A stretch of DNA of 64,000 bases from DATDAH01 sp963792205 (GTDB lineage Bacteria > Actinomycetota > Acidimicrobiia > Acidimicrobiales > DATDAH01). Positions within the stretch are counted from its first letter, which is position 1. Every line of letters begins with the position of its first letter. The DNA lies in the NCBI GenBank assembly GCA_963792205.1, contig CAWBVI010000004.1, positions 372,001 to 436,000 on the forward strand. Direction: 5' to 3'. Position numbers and translations under genes: made by a program. The notes below the pieces were generated by a model. That model searched no databases, was not told the DNA's origin, and saw only the letters and a list, made by a program, of their open reading frames with translations. Of the stretch, positions 25,907-34,320 are shown one piece after another.

Positions 25907-27070
25907 CTAGATCCGTTCCAGGATCGTGCCGGTGGCGAGGGCGCCGCCGCAGCACATCGAGACGAGGCCGAACTGGCCGTCGGTGCGCTCCAGCTCGTGC
26001 AGGATCGTGGTGATGAGGCGGCTGCCGGTGGAGCCCACCGGGTGGCCGATGGCGATGGCCCCGCCGTTGACGTTCACCTTGTCCCAGTCGGGCTCGTGCT
26101 TCTGCGCCCAGGAGAGGGCGACGGAGGCGAAGGCCTCGTTGACCTCGAACAGGTCGATGTCGGCGACGGTCATCCCGGCCTTGTCGAGCACGCGGGTGGT
26201 GGCCTCGCGGGGACCATCGAGGTGGTAGTAGGGATCGTCGCCGACCAGCACCTGGGCCACGATGCGGGCCCTCGGCGCCAGGCCTTCGGCCTTGGCCCGG
26301 TCCTCGTCCATCCAGAGGACGGCGGCGGCCCCGTCGGAGATCTGCGAGCTGTTGCCGGCGGTGTGGATGCCGTCGGGCATCACGGGCTTGAGCTTGCCCA
26401 GGCCCTCCTGGGTGGTCTCCCGCAAGCCCTGGTCCTTGCTGACGACCTGCTTCTCGCCGGTGGGCTGGCCCTCGTCGTCGAGCACAGGCACCTCGATGGG
26501 CGCCACCTCCTGCTCGAAGCGGCCCTCCGCCCAGGCCACCGCCGCCTTGCGCTGCGACTCGGCGCCGAGCCAGTCGACGTCGTCCCGGGTGATGCCGCGG
26601 TTCTGGGCGATGCGCTCGGCGGCGCCGAACTGGTCGGGCATGTCCCAGGGGAACTGGTCGGGCTTGGACGAGCCGGGGCCGTTGAAGACGTTGGCACCGA
26701 GGCCGACCCGGCTCATGGCTTCGACCCCGCAGGCGATGCCGATGTCGATGGCGCCGGCGGCCACGAGGTTGTTGACGAAGTGGTTGGCCTGCTGGGCCGA
26801 GCCGCACTGGCAGTCGATGGTGGTGGCCGCGGTCTCGTAGGGCAGGCCCGCGCTCAGCCAGGCGTTGCGGGTGACGTTGGAGGCCTGCTCGCCGGCTTGG
26901 GTGACGCAGCCGCCGACGACCTGCTCGACGGCGCCGGGCTCGATGCCGGCTCGCTTGACCACCTCGACCTGCGCGGCCGCCAGCAGCTCGGCGGCATGGA
27001 GGCCGGAGAGCCACCCGTTGCGCTTGCCGATCGGCGTGCGGACGGCTTCGACGATGACAGGCTGGCCCAC
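25907..27070 (-). CDS. fadA5: FadA5-like thiolase (steroid side-chain beta-oxidation)
   Basis: 387 residues with long matches to M. tuberculosis FadA5: PVIVEAVRTPIGKRNGWLSG, GGCVTQAGEQ, TIDCQCGSAQQANH with the nucleophilic Cys, MSRVGLGAN, GHPVGSTGSRLITT with the His and MCCGGALATG with the second Cys. FadA5 thiolyses 3,22-dioxo-steroid CoA esters. The start is placed at GTG 27070: GGAGGA lies 5 nt upstream and it matches the family N-terminus. ATG 27103 would fall within the TAGGAT promoter box. A KstR-like operator overlaps that promoter. Confidence 0.9.
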   Translation of the reverse strand: MGQPVIVEAVRTPIGKRNGWLSGLHAAELLAAAQVEVVKRAGIEPGAVEQVVGGCVTQAGEQASNVTRNAWLSAGLPYETAATTIDCQCGSAQQANHFVNNLVAAGAIDIGIACGVEAMSRVGLGANVFNGPGSSKPDQFPWDMPDQFGAAERIAQNRGITRDDVDWLGAESQRKAAVAWAEGRFEQEVAPIEVPVLDDEGQPTGEKQVVSKDQGLRETTQEGLGKLKPVMPDGIHTAGNSSQISDGAAAVLWMDEDRAKAEGLAPRARIVAQVLVGDDPYYHLDGPREATTRVLDKAGMTVADIDLFEVNEAFASVALSWAQKHEPDWDKVNVNGGAIAIGHPVGSTGSRLITTILHELERTDGQFGLVSMCCGGALATGTILERI

Positions 27071-27105
27071 GTGCTCCTCCGAGGATCGCTTGAGGCGAGC
27101 CATCC

Positions 27106-27119
27106 TAGAACCCGTTCTA
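27106..27119. promoter_or_regulatory. KstR-like operator between fadA5 and the acyltransferase gene
   Basis: TAGAACCCGTTCTA, a perfect palindrome apart from the CC centre, fits TNNAACNNGTTNNA. It overlaps TAGGAT for fadA5 on the minus strand and TATTCT (27118-27123, 9 nt before GTG 27133) on the plus strand, so it can repress both directions. Confidence 0.85.
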
Positions 27120-27132
27120 TTCTGACGGCCAC

Positions 27133-28179
27133 GTGAAGGATCACCGCCGGGCCGGCATGCCCTCGGCCTATCCCGCGGCCCTCCCCCGCCGGGTCCTGAC
27201 CGTCACGGTCGTGTGGCTGCTGGCGCTGCTCGCCCTGGTGCTCAGCCCGGTGCTCGTGCTGGCGGCCGTGGTGATCGACCTGGCGACGCGACGCCGGGGC
27301 TGGCCCACCCTGCGCCTGGTGGCCTTCATCGGCGCCTTCCTCTGGATCGAGGTCGCCGCCGAGCTCATCGTCCTCTGGTCGTGGCTCGTCCACCCCTTCG
27401 TGAAGAAGACCTGGACCGAGCGCAACCACCAGCTCATGCACTGGTGGGGTGGGCTCCTCTACTTCGCCGCCGATCGGATCGTCGGCCTGCGGATCGAGGT
27501 CGAGGGCCCCGACGAGCTCGGCCCCGGGCCGCTGCTCGTCTTCAGCCAACACGTGTCGATCGTCGACGCCATCGCCCCGGTCCACGTGCTGGGGACCCGG
27601 CGGGGCTGGTACCTGCGCTATGTCCTGACCCGGGGGCTGCGCTTCGTCCCCAGCATGGACATCGTCGCCCACCGCATCCCGAACCACTTCGTGGCCCGCG
27701 GCGCGAGCGACAACGCCGAAGGGCTGGCCACCATGCGCGTGCTGGTCACCGACATGGAGGCCGACGAGTGTGCGGTCATCTTCCCGGGAGGCGCGCTGTT
27801 CACCCCGGCCGTCCTGGCCCGCGCGGTCGAGAAGCTCACCGAGGTCGAGTCGCCGCAGGCGGCCAAGGCCGCCACCTACCGCCACGTCCTGCCGCCCCGG
27901 CCCGGCGGGGTGCAGGCCTTCTTCGACGGCGCACCTGACGCCGCGGTGCTCATCGTCGGTCACACCGGGTTCGAGCCCGTGGCGTCGTTGAAGAAGCTCT
28001 GGCGCGTGCTGCCCCTCCGGGAACCGGTCCAGCTGCGGATGTGGCGCCACGACCGATCCGAGGTGCCCGACGATCCCGACGCCCGGCTCGCCTGGGTCTA
28101 CGACCAGTGGGCCGTCATGGACGAGTGGATCGACGAGCGCCGGCGCGAGCGCGCCGGTGCGCCGATGGCGCCGGCGTGA
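27133..28179 (+). CDS. PlsC-like membrane acyltransferase
   Basis: 348 residues. Residues 20-80 form two membrane helices (VLTVTVVWLLALLALVLSPV, LVAFIGAFLWIEVAAELIVL). The acyltransferase H(x)4D motif is HVSIVD near residue 140, and FPGGALFTP resembles the family's FPEGTRS block. It probably transfers acyl groups to glycerol-phosphate or a similar acceptor at the membrane. It shares the KstR-like operator with fadA5 and has a leaderless-type start, so it may be derepressed with steroid catabolism. It overlaps the next gene by GTGA. Confidence 0.75.
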   Translation: MKDHRRAGMPSAYPAALPRRVLTVTVVWLLALLALVLSPVLVLAAVVIDLATRRRGWPTLRLVAFIGAFLWIEVAAELIVLWSWLVHPFVKKTWTERNHQLMHWWGGLLYFAADRIVGLRIEVEGPDELGPGPLLVFSQHVSIVDAIAPVHVLGTRRGWYLRYVLTRGLRFVPSMDIVAHRIPNHFVARGASDNAEGLATMRVLVTDMEADECAVIFPGGALFTPAVLARAVEKLTEVESPQAAKAATYRHVLPPRPGGVQAFFDGAPDAAVLIVGHTGFEPVASLKKLWRVLPLREPVQLRMWRHDRSEVPDDPDARLAWVYDQWAVMDEWIDERRRERAGAPMAPA

Positions 28180-28979
28180 ACTACCTCGCCGTCTTCGGGG
28201 CCAGCGGGGTGGCGATCGCCGTGCTCATGGTCGGCACGTGGCTGCTCTCGCTCCGGCTGAAGGACGTGTCGATCGTCGACATCGTGTGGGGGCTGGGGTT
28301 CGTCCTCGTGGGCTGGGTGTCCTACGCCGTGGGCGAGGGCACCGAGAGCCGGCGCCTGCTGCTGGCCGGCATGGTCACGCTCTGGGGCGGGCGCCTCGCC
28401 GTCCACCTCTTCCTCCGCAACCGGGGCAGGGAGGAGGACCCCCGTTACGTCGCCATGCGCAAGCGCCGGGGCGACGCCTTCGCCGTGCAGAGCCTGTGGC
28501 TGGTGTTCGGGCTGCAGGGTGTCCTGATGTGGGTCGTCAGCCTGCCGGTGCAGGTGGGCGCGGTCCCGGATCTGCCCACTTCGCTCGGGCCGGTCGAGAT
28601 CGTCGGCGTGATCCTCTTCACGGTCGGCGTCTACTTCGAAGCCTTCGGCGACCTGCAGCTCAGCCACTTCCGAGCCGTTCCCGCCAACGCCGGCAAGGTC
28701 ATGGACCAGGGCCTGTGGCGCTACACCCGTCACCCCAACTACTTCGGTGACTTCTGTGTGTGGTGGGGCATCTGGATCGTGGCCGCGGCCACCGGCGTGG
28801 GGCTCTACGCCGTCGTCGGGCCGATCCTCATGACCGTGCTGCTGCTGCGGGTGTCCGGGGTGCCGATGCTCGAACGCTCGATCGCCAAGCGCCGCCCCGC
28901 CTACGACGACTACACCCGCCGCACCAACGCCTTCTTCCCGGGACCGCCCAAGCGCGAGCTACTCGCCCGGGATCGCTGA
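28176..28979 (+). CDS. DUF1295 / steroid 5-alpha-reductase-like membrane protein
   Basis: 267 residues with about six or seven hydrophobic helices. The diagnostic C-terminal block is LWRYTRHPNYFGDFCVWWGI, then RRPAYDDYTRRTNAFFP, as in DUF1295 members of the steroid 5-alpha-reductase/ICMT superfamily. It could reduce a lipid or steroid double bond with NADPH; this is inference. It is coupled by a 4-bp GTGA overlap to the acyltransferase and thus falls under the same KstR-like operator. The 3' end overlaps the enoyl-CoA hydratase gene by 21 bp, tail to tail. Confidence 0.82.
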   Translation: MNYLAVFGASGVAIAVLMVGTWLLSLRLKDVSIVDIVWGLGFVLVGWVSYAVGEGTESRRLLLAGMVTLWGGRLAVHLFLRNRGREEDPRYVAMRKRRGDAFAVQSLWLVFGLQGVLMWVVSLPVQVGAVPDLPTSLGPVEIVGVILFTVGVYFEAFGDLQLSHFRAVPANAGKVMDQGLWRYTRHPNYFGDFCVWWGIWIVAAATGVGLYAVVGPILMTVLLLRVSGVPMLERSIAKRRPAYDDYTRRTNAFFPGPPKRELLARDR

Positions 28980-29741
28980 GAAGTCGGGGGGGCGTTTCTC
29001 GAGGAAGGCGGTGAGGGCCTCGAGGTTGGCGGGGCTGCCGGTGAGCGCGGCGAACTCGTGGTCCTCGCGTCGGCGGGCCGCGGCGACGGCGTCGGCGTGC
29101 GCGGCCCGCAGCACCCGCTTGGTCCCGACCAGCGACGAGATGGGCCAGACCGCGATCTCGGCGGCCAGGGCGAGGGCCTCGGGGACCAGGTCGTCCGGGG
29201 AGACCTTGCGCAGGGCGAGGCCGGCGGCCACCGCCTCGTCGGCGTCGATCCAGCGGCTGGTGAGCAGGACCTCGGCGGCCCGCTGCCAACCCATGAGCTC
29301 GGGCAGCGTGTAGCTGCTCGCGGCTTCGGGCACGACGCCCAGCGCGGTGAACGGCGGCCGGAACCGAGCCGCTTCAGAGACGAGGCACAGGTCGCAGTGC
29401 CCCACCACGGTCAGGCCGAGGCCGACACCGAGGCCGTTGACGGCCGCGATGAGCGGCTTCGGGAACCCGATCACCGCGTCCATGAAGCGCGGGAAGCCGT
29501 GACCGGCTCCGCCCCACGCGCCCGCGTCCTGAGCCAGCTCGGCCATCTCGGCCAGATCCTGGCCGGCCGAGAAGGCTCGACCCTCGCCAGTGAGGACAGC
29601 TACGGCGATGTCGCCGTCGGCCGCCGCGTCGTCGAGGGCGTCGGCCGCGGCGTCGTAGAGGGCGGTGTTGAAGGCGTTCAGTGCCTCCGGTCGGTCCAGC
29701 GTGAGCAGGCGGACCCGGCCGTGGTCATCGGTGCGAAGCAC
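28959..29741 (-). CDS. Enoyl-CoA hydratase/isomerase
   Basis: 260 residues of the crotonase family. LTLDRPEALNAFNTALYD is the usual N-terminal block. The oxyanion-hole segment is AFSAGQDLAEM, and GVVPEAASSYTLP supplies one catalytic Glu (the PEAASS form). In hydratases of this type water adds across the 2-enoyl-CoA; the variant PEA rather than PEG suggests a specialised member. It belongs functionally with the acyl-CoA dehydrogenases and thiolases nearby. Divergent from the phosphotransferase gene with 22 bp between starts. Confidence 0.82.
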   Translation of the reverse strand: MLRTDDHGRVRLLTLDRPEALNAFNTALYDAAADALDDAAADGDIAVAVLTGEGRAFSAGQDLAEMAELAQDAGAWGGAGHGFPRFMDAVIGFPKPLIAAVNGLGVGLGLTVVGHCDLCLVSEAARFRPPFTALGVVPEAASSYTLPELMGWQRAAEVLLTSRWIDADEAVAAGLALRKVSPDDLVPEALALAAEIAVWPISSLVGTKRVLRAAHADAVAAARRREDHEFAALTGSPANLEALTAFLEKRPPDFSAIPGE

Positions 29742-29763
29742 GCGACGGTCTTACCATCCGCTC

Positions 29764-30813
29764 GTGGAGGACGGTGAACTCCCGGGGATCGTGCCCGGAC
29801 GGGTGGAACGTTGGCTGGGGACGAAGGTGGCCGGCAGCCGTGGTCCCTACACGTTCCGCCTGATCGCCGCCGGCGGCTCCAACCTCACCTTTCAGGTCAC
29901 CGATGGAACCGGCCGACGGCTGGCGCTGCGCCGCCCGCCGGTGGGGCGGACGCTGACGACGGCCCATGACGTCCGCCGGGAATGGGACGTGCTCACCGCG
30001 CTGCACGACGGCGGGACGGGCGTCCCCGTGCCGGAGCCGCTCGCGCTGTGCGAGGACGAGGCGGTGACCGGCGCGCCCTTCTACGTGATGGCCTTCGCCG
30101 ACGGCACGATCCTGCGCACGGCCGAGGACGCCTCCCGCCTCGACCCGGACGTGCTCCGGGCCGCCGCCGATTCGCTGCTCGAGACCCAGATCGCCGTGCA
30201 CGCCGTCGATCCCGGCCCGGTCGGCCTCGGTGACCTCGGCCCGCCGAACGGCTACGTCGACCGCCAGCTCGAGCGCTGGCGCCGCCAGTACGACGACGGC
30301 CAGGTGCGGCGGGTGTACCTGCTCGAGGAGCTGCACCACCGGCTGGCCCGGACCGTGCCCCCCGAAGACCCCCGGACGGGCCTGCTCCACGGCGACTATC
30401 GCTTCGACAACGTCGTGCTCGATCCGCGCGGACGGGTGGTGGCCGTCCTCGACTGGGAGCTGTGCACCCTCGGCGACCCCGCGGCCGACGCCTGCTGGTC
30501 GCTGCTCTACTGGGCCGATCCCGACGACGAGGACACGTTCCTGACGTCGTCGCCGACCACGGCGCCCGGCCTGCCCAGCCGGCTGGAGATGGTCGGCCGC
30601 TACAGCGCGCTGAGCGGTCGCCCGCTCGACCATTGGCTGTGGTTCGAGGTCTTCGGCTGGTGGAAGATGGCCTGCATCGTCGAGGGCGTCCACGCCCGCC
30701 GGAGCCGGGGCCAGGCCGCCGGCGCCCCCACCGGCCCGCTCGAGGCCATCGCCGCCCGCACCGACCGCTTCCTCCACGTCGCCGACCAGAAGGCCCGCCT
30801 CCTCGGCCTCTGA
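29764..30813 (+). CDS. ACAD10/FadE36-type phosphotransferase (APH fold)
   Basis: 349 residues. The kinase-like motifs are LLHGDYRFDNVVLD (catalytic Asp/Asn) and AVLDWELCTLGDPAADACW (metal-binding Asp). This WELxTxGDP signature marks the family related to the N-terminal kinase domain of ACAD10/11, which phosphorylates 4-hydroxyacyl-CoA before dehydratase-like removal. A role with hydroxylated acyl-CoAs in this cluster is therefore plausible. GTG 29764 has TACCAT 6 nt upstream. It is followed by two GTTCTGG hairpins. Confidence 0.8.
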   Translation: MEDGELPGIVPGRVERWLGTKVAGSRGPYTFRLIAAGGSNLTFQVTDGTGRRLALRRPPVGRTLTTAHDVRREWDVLTALHDGGTGVPVPEPLALCEDEAVTGAPFYVMAFADGTILRTAEDASRLDPDVLRAAADSLLETQIAVHAVDPGPVGLGDLGPPNGYVDRQLERWRRQYDDGQVRRVYLLEELHHRLARTVPPEDPRTGLLHGDYRFDNVVLDPRGRVVAVLDWELCTLGDPAADACWSLLYWADPDDEDTFLTSSPTTAPGLPSRLEMVGRYSALSGRPLDHWLWFEVFGWWKMACIVEGVHARRSRGQAAGAPTGPLEAIAARTDRFLHVADQKARLLGL

Positions 30814-30822
30814 CCCTCGTCC

Positions 30823-30933
30823 GTTCTGGGTACTCACGCTTGCGCCCTCGACCAAACCTCAGTACCCAGAACGAAACCTCGGCCGTTCTGGGTACTCACG
30901 TTTGCGCCCTCGACAAGCCTCAGTACCCAGAAC
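30823..30933. repeat. GTTCTGG-family hairpins, locus 4 (two tandem units)
   Basis: Units at 30823-30872 and 30885-30933 have 12-bp arms GTTCTGGGTACT / AGTACCCAGAAC and a conserved loop core GCGCCCTCGAC; the period is 62 bp. They lie between convergent genes. Confidence 0.88.
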
Positions 30934-30941
30934 AAGGCGGG

Positions 30942-31350
30942 TCAGGGGTTGCGGGGGACGCCGCGGGCTTCGAGGGCGGTGCGGAGGCCGTCGCAGTCCG
31001 CGACGGTGACCGTGCAGCCGGGGTGCTTCATCAGGTTGCCGGGGACGAGGGCCGACACCGGGTCGGCGAAGCAGCACGCACACGCCCCGGTCGGTCGAGG
31101 TCCCGAACGTGACCCCCTGGTCCTTCAAGGAGCCGCGGGCCCCGATGGCCTTGAACCACGCGTAGCCCTCGGTGAGACAGGTCCCCGTGCAGTTGGCGAT
31201 CGGCGTGGCCAGCTTCCAGCCGCCGAAACGGACCCGGAACTCGTCGTCGGTCACCGTCACGAGGGTCGTGTCCGGCGTGATGCCCGCCACCCGCAACCAC
31301 CGCGTGAAGCGCGGTTCGAAGGCGAACTCGAAGGTGTCGATCCCGGCCAT
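30942..31350 (-). pseudogene. Conserved hypothetical protein, one frameshift
   Basis: About 135 residues if an extra C near 31074 is skipped: MAGIDTFEFAFEPRF..., then GVTFGTSTDRGVCV continues as CFADPVSALVPGNLMKHPGC and ends GVPRNP. I do not recognise a function; the sequence is globular with several Cys and no membrane segment. The start overlaps the lipoprotein stop as TGATG, so translation is coupled. Read-through in the unshifted frame gives a low-complexity Arg/Pro-rich tail, which supports the shift. Confidence 0.65.
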
Positions 31351-32316
31351 CACCCTCCCCCGGGCACGGCGACGATGAACCGGTTGATCCGGGGCCGGTT
31401 TCCCTCGCTGATCGTGGTGTAGCCGTCGGGCGTGAAGGCCAGCGCCTCGCCCTGGACCTCGACCGCCGTCGGGAGCGTCGCACGACGGGTTCTCCACGAG
31501 GGCCTCGGCCACGGACTGGTCCTCCTCGCGGGCGAACACGAGCACGGCGGAGTACGTGCGGAGGGCCACCACCTGGCCGGTCGGGAGCACGTCCCCACCC
31601 GTCGTGGCGTCGAGCGGGGTGTCGCCGACCTCGACGATGCCGACCCGCTCGAGCGTGGCGTCGCCGTCGGACCAGTCGGCCTCGATGGCCTGGTAGACCT
31701 CCGACGCCCCGCCGAAGCGCTTGTGGACGATGACCAGGTCCCGGGTGACGGGGTCGACCAGCAGGGTCTCGGCGTCGCGGGGCTCGCCCGGGTAGCGCAG
31801 CGTGATCGACTGGATGTCCGGCGCCGGGATCGACACCTCCCCGGTCGGCGACGGCTGGGGCACGACGAAGCGGTGGACCGTGATCTCAGGTCGGGTGGCG
31901 GCGTTGTCGCCGATGTCGCCGGCGAAGAGCTCCTGACCCTCGTCCCCGGCCACCCCGGCCAGGTCCTCCCAGTCGGTCGCCTCCACGCCCTCGAGGCGGA
32001 CCACGGCCTCCGTCCGACCCTGGTCGTCGATCCGGAACACCCGGGCGACGTCGCCCGAGTCGTTGTTGGCCCAGAGGCCCGACGGCAGCCAGGCCAGCCC
32101 GGAGACCTCGGTCAGCTCCGGGTCCTCGAGCCGCAGTGGGCCCGGGGCCCGCGTGGCGGCACACACCGCGGCGGCCAGGTCCTCGGGCGTGAACGGCGGC
32201 GCGCTGGTCGTCGTCGGCACCTCGCTGGTCGCCGTGGTCTCGGCCTGCCCACCGTCATCGTCTCCGCAGGCGGCCAGCAGCAGCCCGGCCGCCACGACGA
32301 TCGCCCCGACCTTCAC
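31350..32316 (-). pseudogene. Lipoprotein with a SdiA-regulated/beta-propeller-like domain, one frameshift
   Basis: About 320 residues. A lipoprotein signal peptide (VVAAGLLLAACGDDD, lipobox LAAC) is followed by a Thr/Ser-rich linker and a propeller-like domain: ELTEVSGLAWLPSGLWANND, DWEDLAGVAGDEGQELFAGD, IGDNAATRPEITV. An extra G near 31479 shifts the frame after VENPSC; the correct continuation is QGEALAFTPDGYTTISEG. It is an exported, membrane-tethered protein of unknown ligand. The GTG at 32316 opens the signal peptide. Confidence 0.72.
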
Positions 32317-32347
32317 GGCACCATCGTGCCCGGTGCGATAGTGGGGC

Positions 32348-33526
32348 GTGGACTTCGCCGTCACCGAGGAGCAGGAGGGCCTGCGGGCCGAGCTCCGCCA
32401 GTACTTCGCCGACCTCCTCACCCCCGAGAAGCAGCAGGAGCTGTGGGCGGACGAGATGGGCGGGCCGGTCTGGAAGCAGACCGTCAAGCAGATCGCGGCC
32501 GACGGCTGGCTGGGCATCGGTTGGCCCGAGGAGTACGGCGGCCAGGACCGCTCGCCCATCGAGCAGCTCATCTTCTTCGACGAGGCGCAACGGGCCGAGG
32601 CGCCGGTCCCCATGCTGTCGATCAACACGGTCGGCCCGACGATCATGCGCTTCGGCACCGACGACCAGAGGCAGCGCTTCCTGCCCGGCATCCTCTCCGG
32701 CGACCTGAACTTCGCCATCGGCTACACCGAGCCGGGCTCCGGCACCGATCTCGCCTCGCTCAAGACGCGGGCGGTGCGGGACGGCGACGAGTACGTGGTC
32801 AACGGCCAGAAGATCTTCACCTCGCTGGCCATGGCCGCGGACTACGTGTGGCTGGCCGCCCGCACCGACCCCGACGCCCCGAAGCACAAGGGCATCTCCA
32901 TCTTCCTCATGCCCACCGACTCGCCCGGCTTCAGCGTGCAGCCGCTGAACATCATGGGCGGCGCCGACACCACGGCGACCTTCTACGACAACGTCCGCAT
33001 CCCCGTGGCCAACCGGGTGGGCGACGAGAACCAGGGCTGGTCCCTCATCACCACCCAGCTCAACCACGAGCGGGTGGCCATCTGCAACGCGGGCATGATC
33101 TGGCGCTACCTCGACGAGGTCAGCAGCTGGGCGAAGGCCACCGAGCTGGCCGACGGCGGGCGGGTCGTCGACCAGGAGTGGGTCCAGCTCGGCCTGGCCC
33201 GGGTGCGGGCCGCGGCCGAGGTCCTGCAGCTCATGAACTGGAAGGTGGCCTGGGGCCTGACCGTGGGCGACCTCAGCCCCGCCGACGCCTCGGCCACCAA
33301 GGTGTTCGGCACCCACCGCTACATCGAGTGCCTCGGCATCCTCATGGAGATCGTCGGCCCGACCTCCTACCTGCGGGCCGGCTCCCCCGAGGCGCTCCTC
33401 CGGGGCCGGATGGAACGCAGCTACCAGGGCATCCTCGTGCTGACCTTCGGCGGCGGGACCAACGAGATCCAGCGGGACATCATCGCCATGCTCGGCCTCG
33501 GCATGCCGAGGGCGCCGCGCGCGTGA
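32348..33526 (+). CDS. FadE26-like acyl-CoA dehydrogenase
   Basis: 392 residues. It resembles mycobacterial FadE26 through QLIFFDEAQRAEAPVPMLSI, INTVGPTIMRFGTDDQ, GYTEPGSGTDLASLKTRAV, ADYVWLAARTDP and LTFGGGTNEIQRDIIAMLGL. FadE26 forms a heterotetramer with FadE27 and dehydrogenates the C26 steroid side chain. No FadE27-like partner lies next to it here, so the assignment to that step is tentative. GTG start; overlaps the SDR gene by GTGA, first gene of a three-gene operon. Confidence 0.75.
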   Translation: MDFAVTEEQEGLRAELRQYFADLLTPEKQQELWADEMGGPVWKQTVKQIAADGWLGIGWPEEYGGQDRSPIEQLIFFDEAQRAEAPVPMLSINTVGPTIMRFGTDDQRQRFLPGILSGDLNFAIGYTEPGSGTDLASLKTRAVRDGDEYVVNGQKIFTSLAMAADYVWLAARTDPDAPKHKGISIFLMPTDSPGFSVQPLNIMGGADTTATFYDNVRIPVANRVGDENQGWSLITTQLNHERVAICNAGMIWRYLDEVSSWAKATELADGGRVVDQEWVQLGLARVRAAAEVLQLMNWKVAWGLTVGDLSPADASATKVFGTHRYIECLGILMEIVGPTSYLRAGSPEALLRGRMERSYQGILVLTFGGGTNEIQRDIIAMLGLGMPRAPRA

Positions 33527-34320
33527 CCCTGCCTGCGGCCGTCGACTTCGGGGGACGGCGGGTCGTCGTCACCGGGTCGGCCTCGGGCATCGGGGCGGCG
33601 ACGGCCGAGCTGCTCGCCGACCTCGGCGCCGACGTCGTCGGCCTCGACGTCGCCGACGGCTCCCTCGACCTGCGGGACCCGGCGGAGATCGACGCCGCCG
33701 TCGGGCGCCTGGGCGAGGGCCCGGTGCACGCCCTGGTCAACTGCGCCGGGGTCCCCCAGACCTTCGCCGGCCTCGACGTCCTCAAGGTCAACTTCCTCGG
33801 GACCCGCCACCTGACCGAGGCGCTGCTCCCCCGCATGGCCGAAGGTGGCGCGGTGGCGAGCGTGGCCTCGCTCGCGGGCCAGGGTTGGCCCGAGCACCTC
33901 GACCTGCTGGGCGAGCTCCTGGCCACCGAGTCCTTCGCCGACGGTGCCGCCTGGGTCGAGTCCCACCTGGACCAGCTCGACGACCCCTACTTCTTCTCCA
34001 AGGAGGCGGTCATCGTGTGGACCCGGCGGCGGGCTCGGGCCGCCCTCCGGGACGGGGTCCGCATGAGCACGGTGAGCCCGGGGCCGGTCGACTCGCCGAT
34101 GATGCCGCTGTTCCGGCAGGCCATGGACGGGGCCGTGCTCGACTGGGCAGCCCGGGAGTCGATCGGGCGCATGGCCCGGCCCGACGAGATGGCCCTCCCC
34201 CTCGCGTTCCTGTGCGCGCCCGGCGCCTCCTACGTCGCCGGCATCGACCTCATCGCCGACGCCGGCTTCAGCACCGCGCTGGCCGAGGGGCAGGTCGACT
34301 TCGAAGGCCTGAACGGTTGA
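33523..34320 (+). CDS. SDR, 3-alpha-hydroxysteroid dehydrogenase/carbonyl reductase-like
   Basis: 265 residues. Cofactor motif TGSASGIG near residue 18; NCAG replaces NNAG. The short N-terminal half and the segment VNFLGTRHLTEALLPRM recall the 3-alpha-HSD/carbonyl reductase group. A long insertion (LDLLGELLATESFADGA) precedes the catalytic YFFSKEAV. Probably an NAD(H)-dependent oxidoreductase of steroid or acyl substrates. Coupled to fadE26-like upstream and to the next SDR downstream (TTGA overlap). Confidence 0.8.
   Translation: MTLPAAVDFGGRRVVVTGSASGIGAATAELLADLGADVVGLDVADGSLDLRDPAEIDAAVGRLGEGPVHALVNCAGVPQTFAGLDVLKVNFLGTRHLTEALLPRMAEGGAVASVASLAGQGWPEHLDLLGELLATESFADGAAWVESHLDQLDDPYFFSKEAVIVWTRRRARAALRDGVRMSTVSPGPVDSPMMPLFRQAMDGAVLDWAARESIGRMARPDEMALPLAFLCAPGASYVAGIDLIADAGFSTALAEGQVDFEGLNG

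Noticed and set aside
25907..27103. FadA5 start at ATG 27103
   Set aside because: It overlaps the TAGGAT promoter box and adds a non-family extension; GTG 27070 has GGAGGA and matches the family N-terminus.
31432..34320. 962-residue plus-strand open frame spanning several genes
   Set aside because: Low-complexity Arg/Gly/Pro translation antisense to the lipoprotein and out of frame with fadE26-like; only its last 265 codons are the real SDR (33523-34320).
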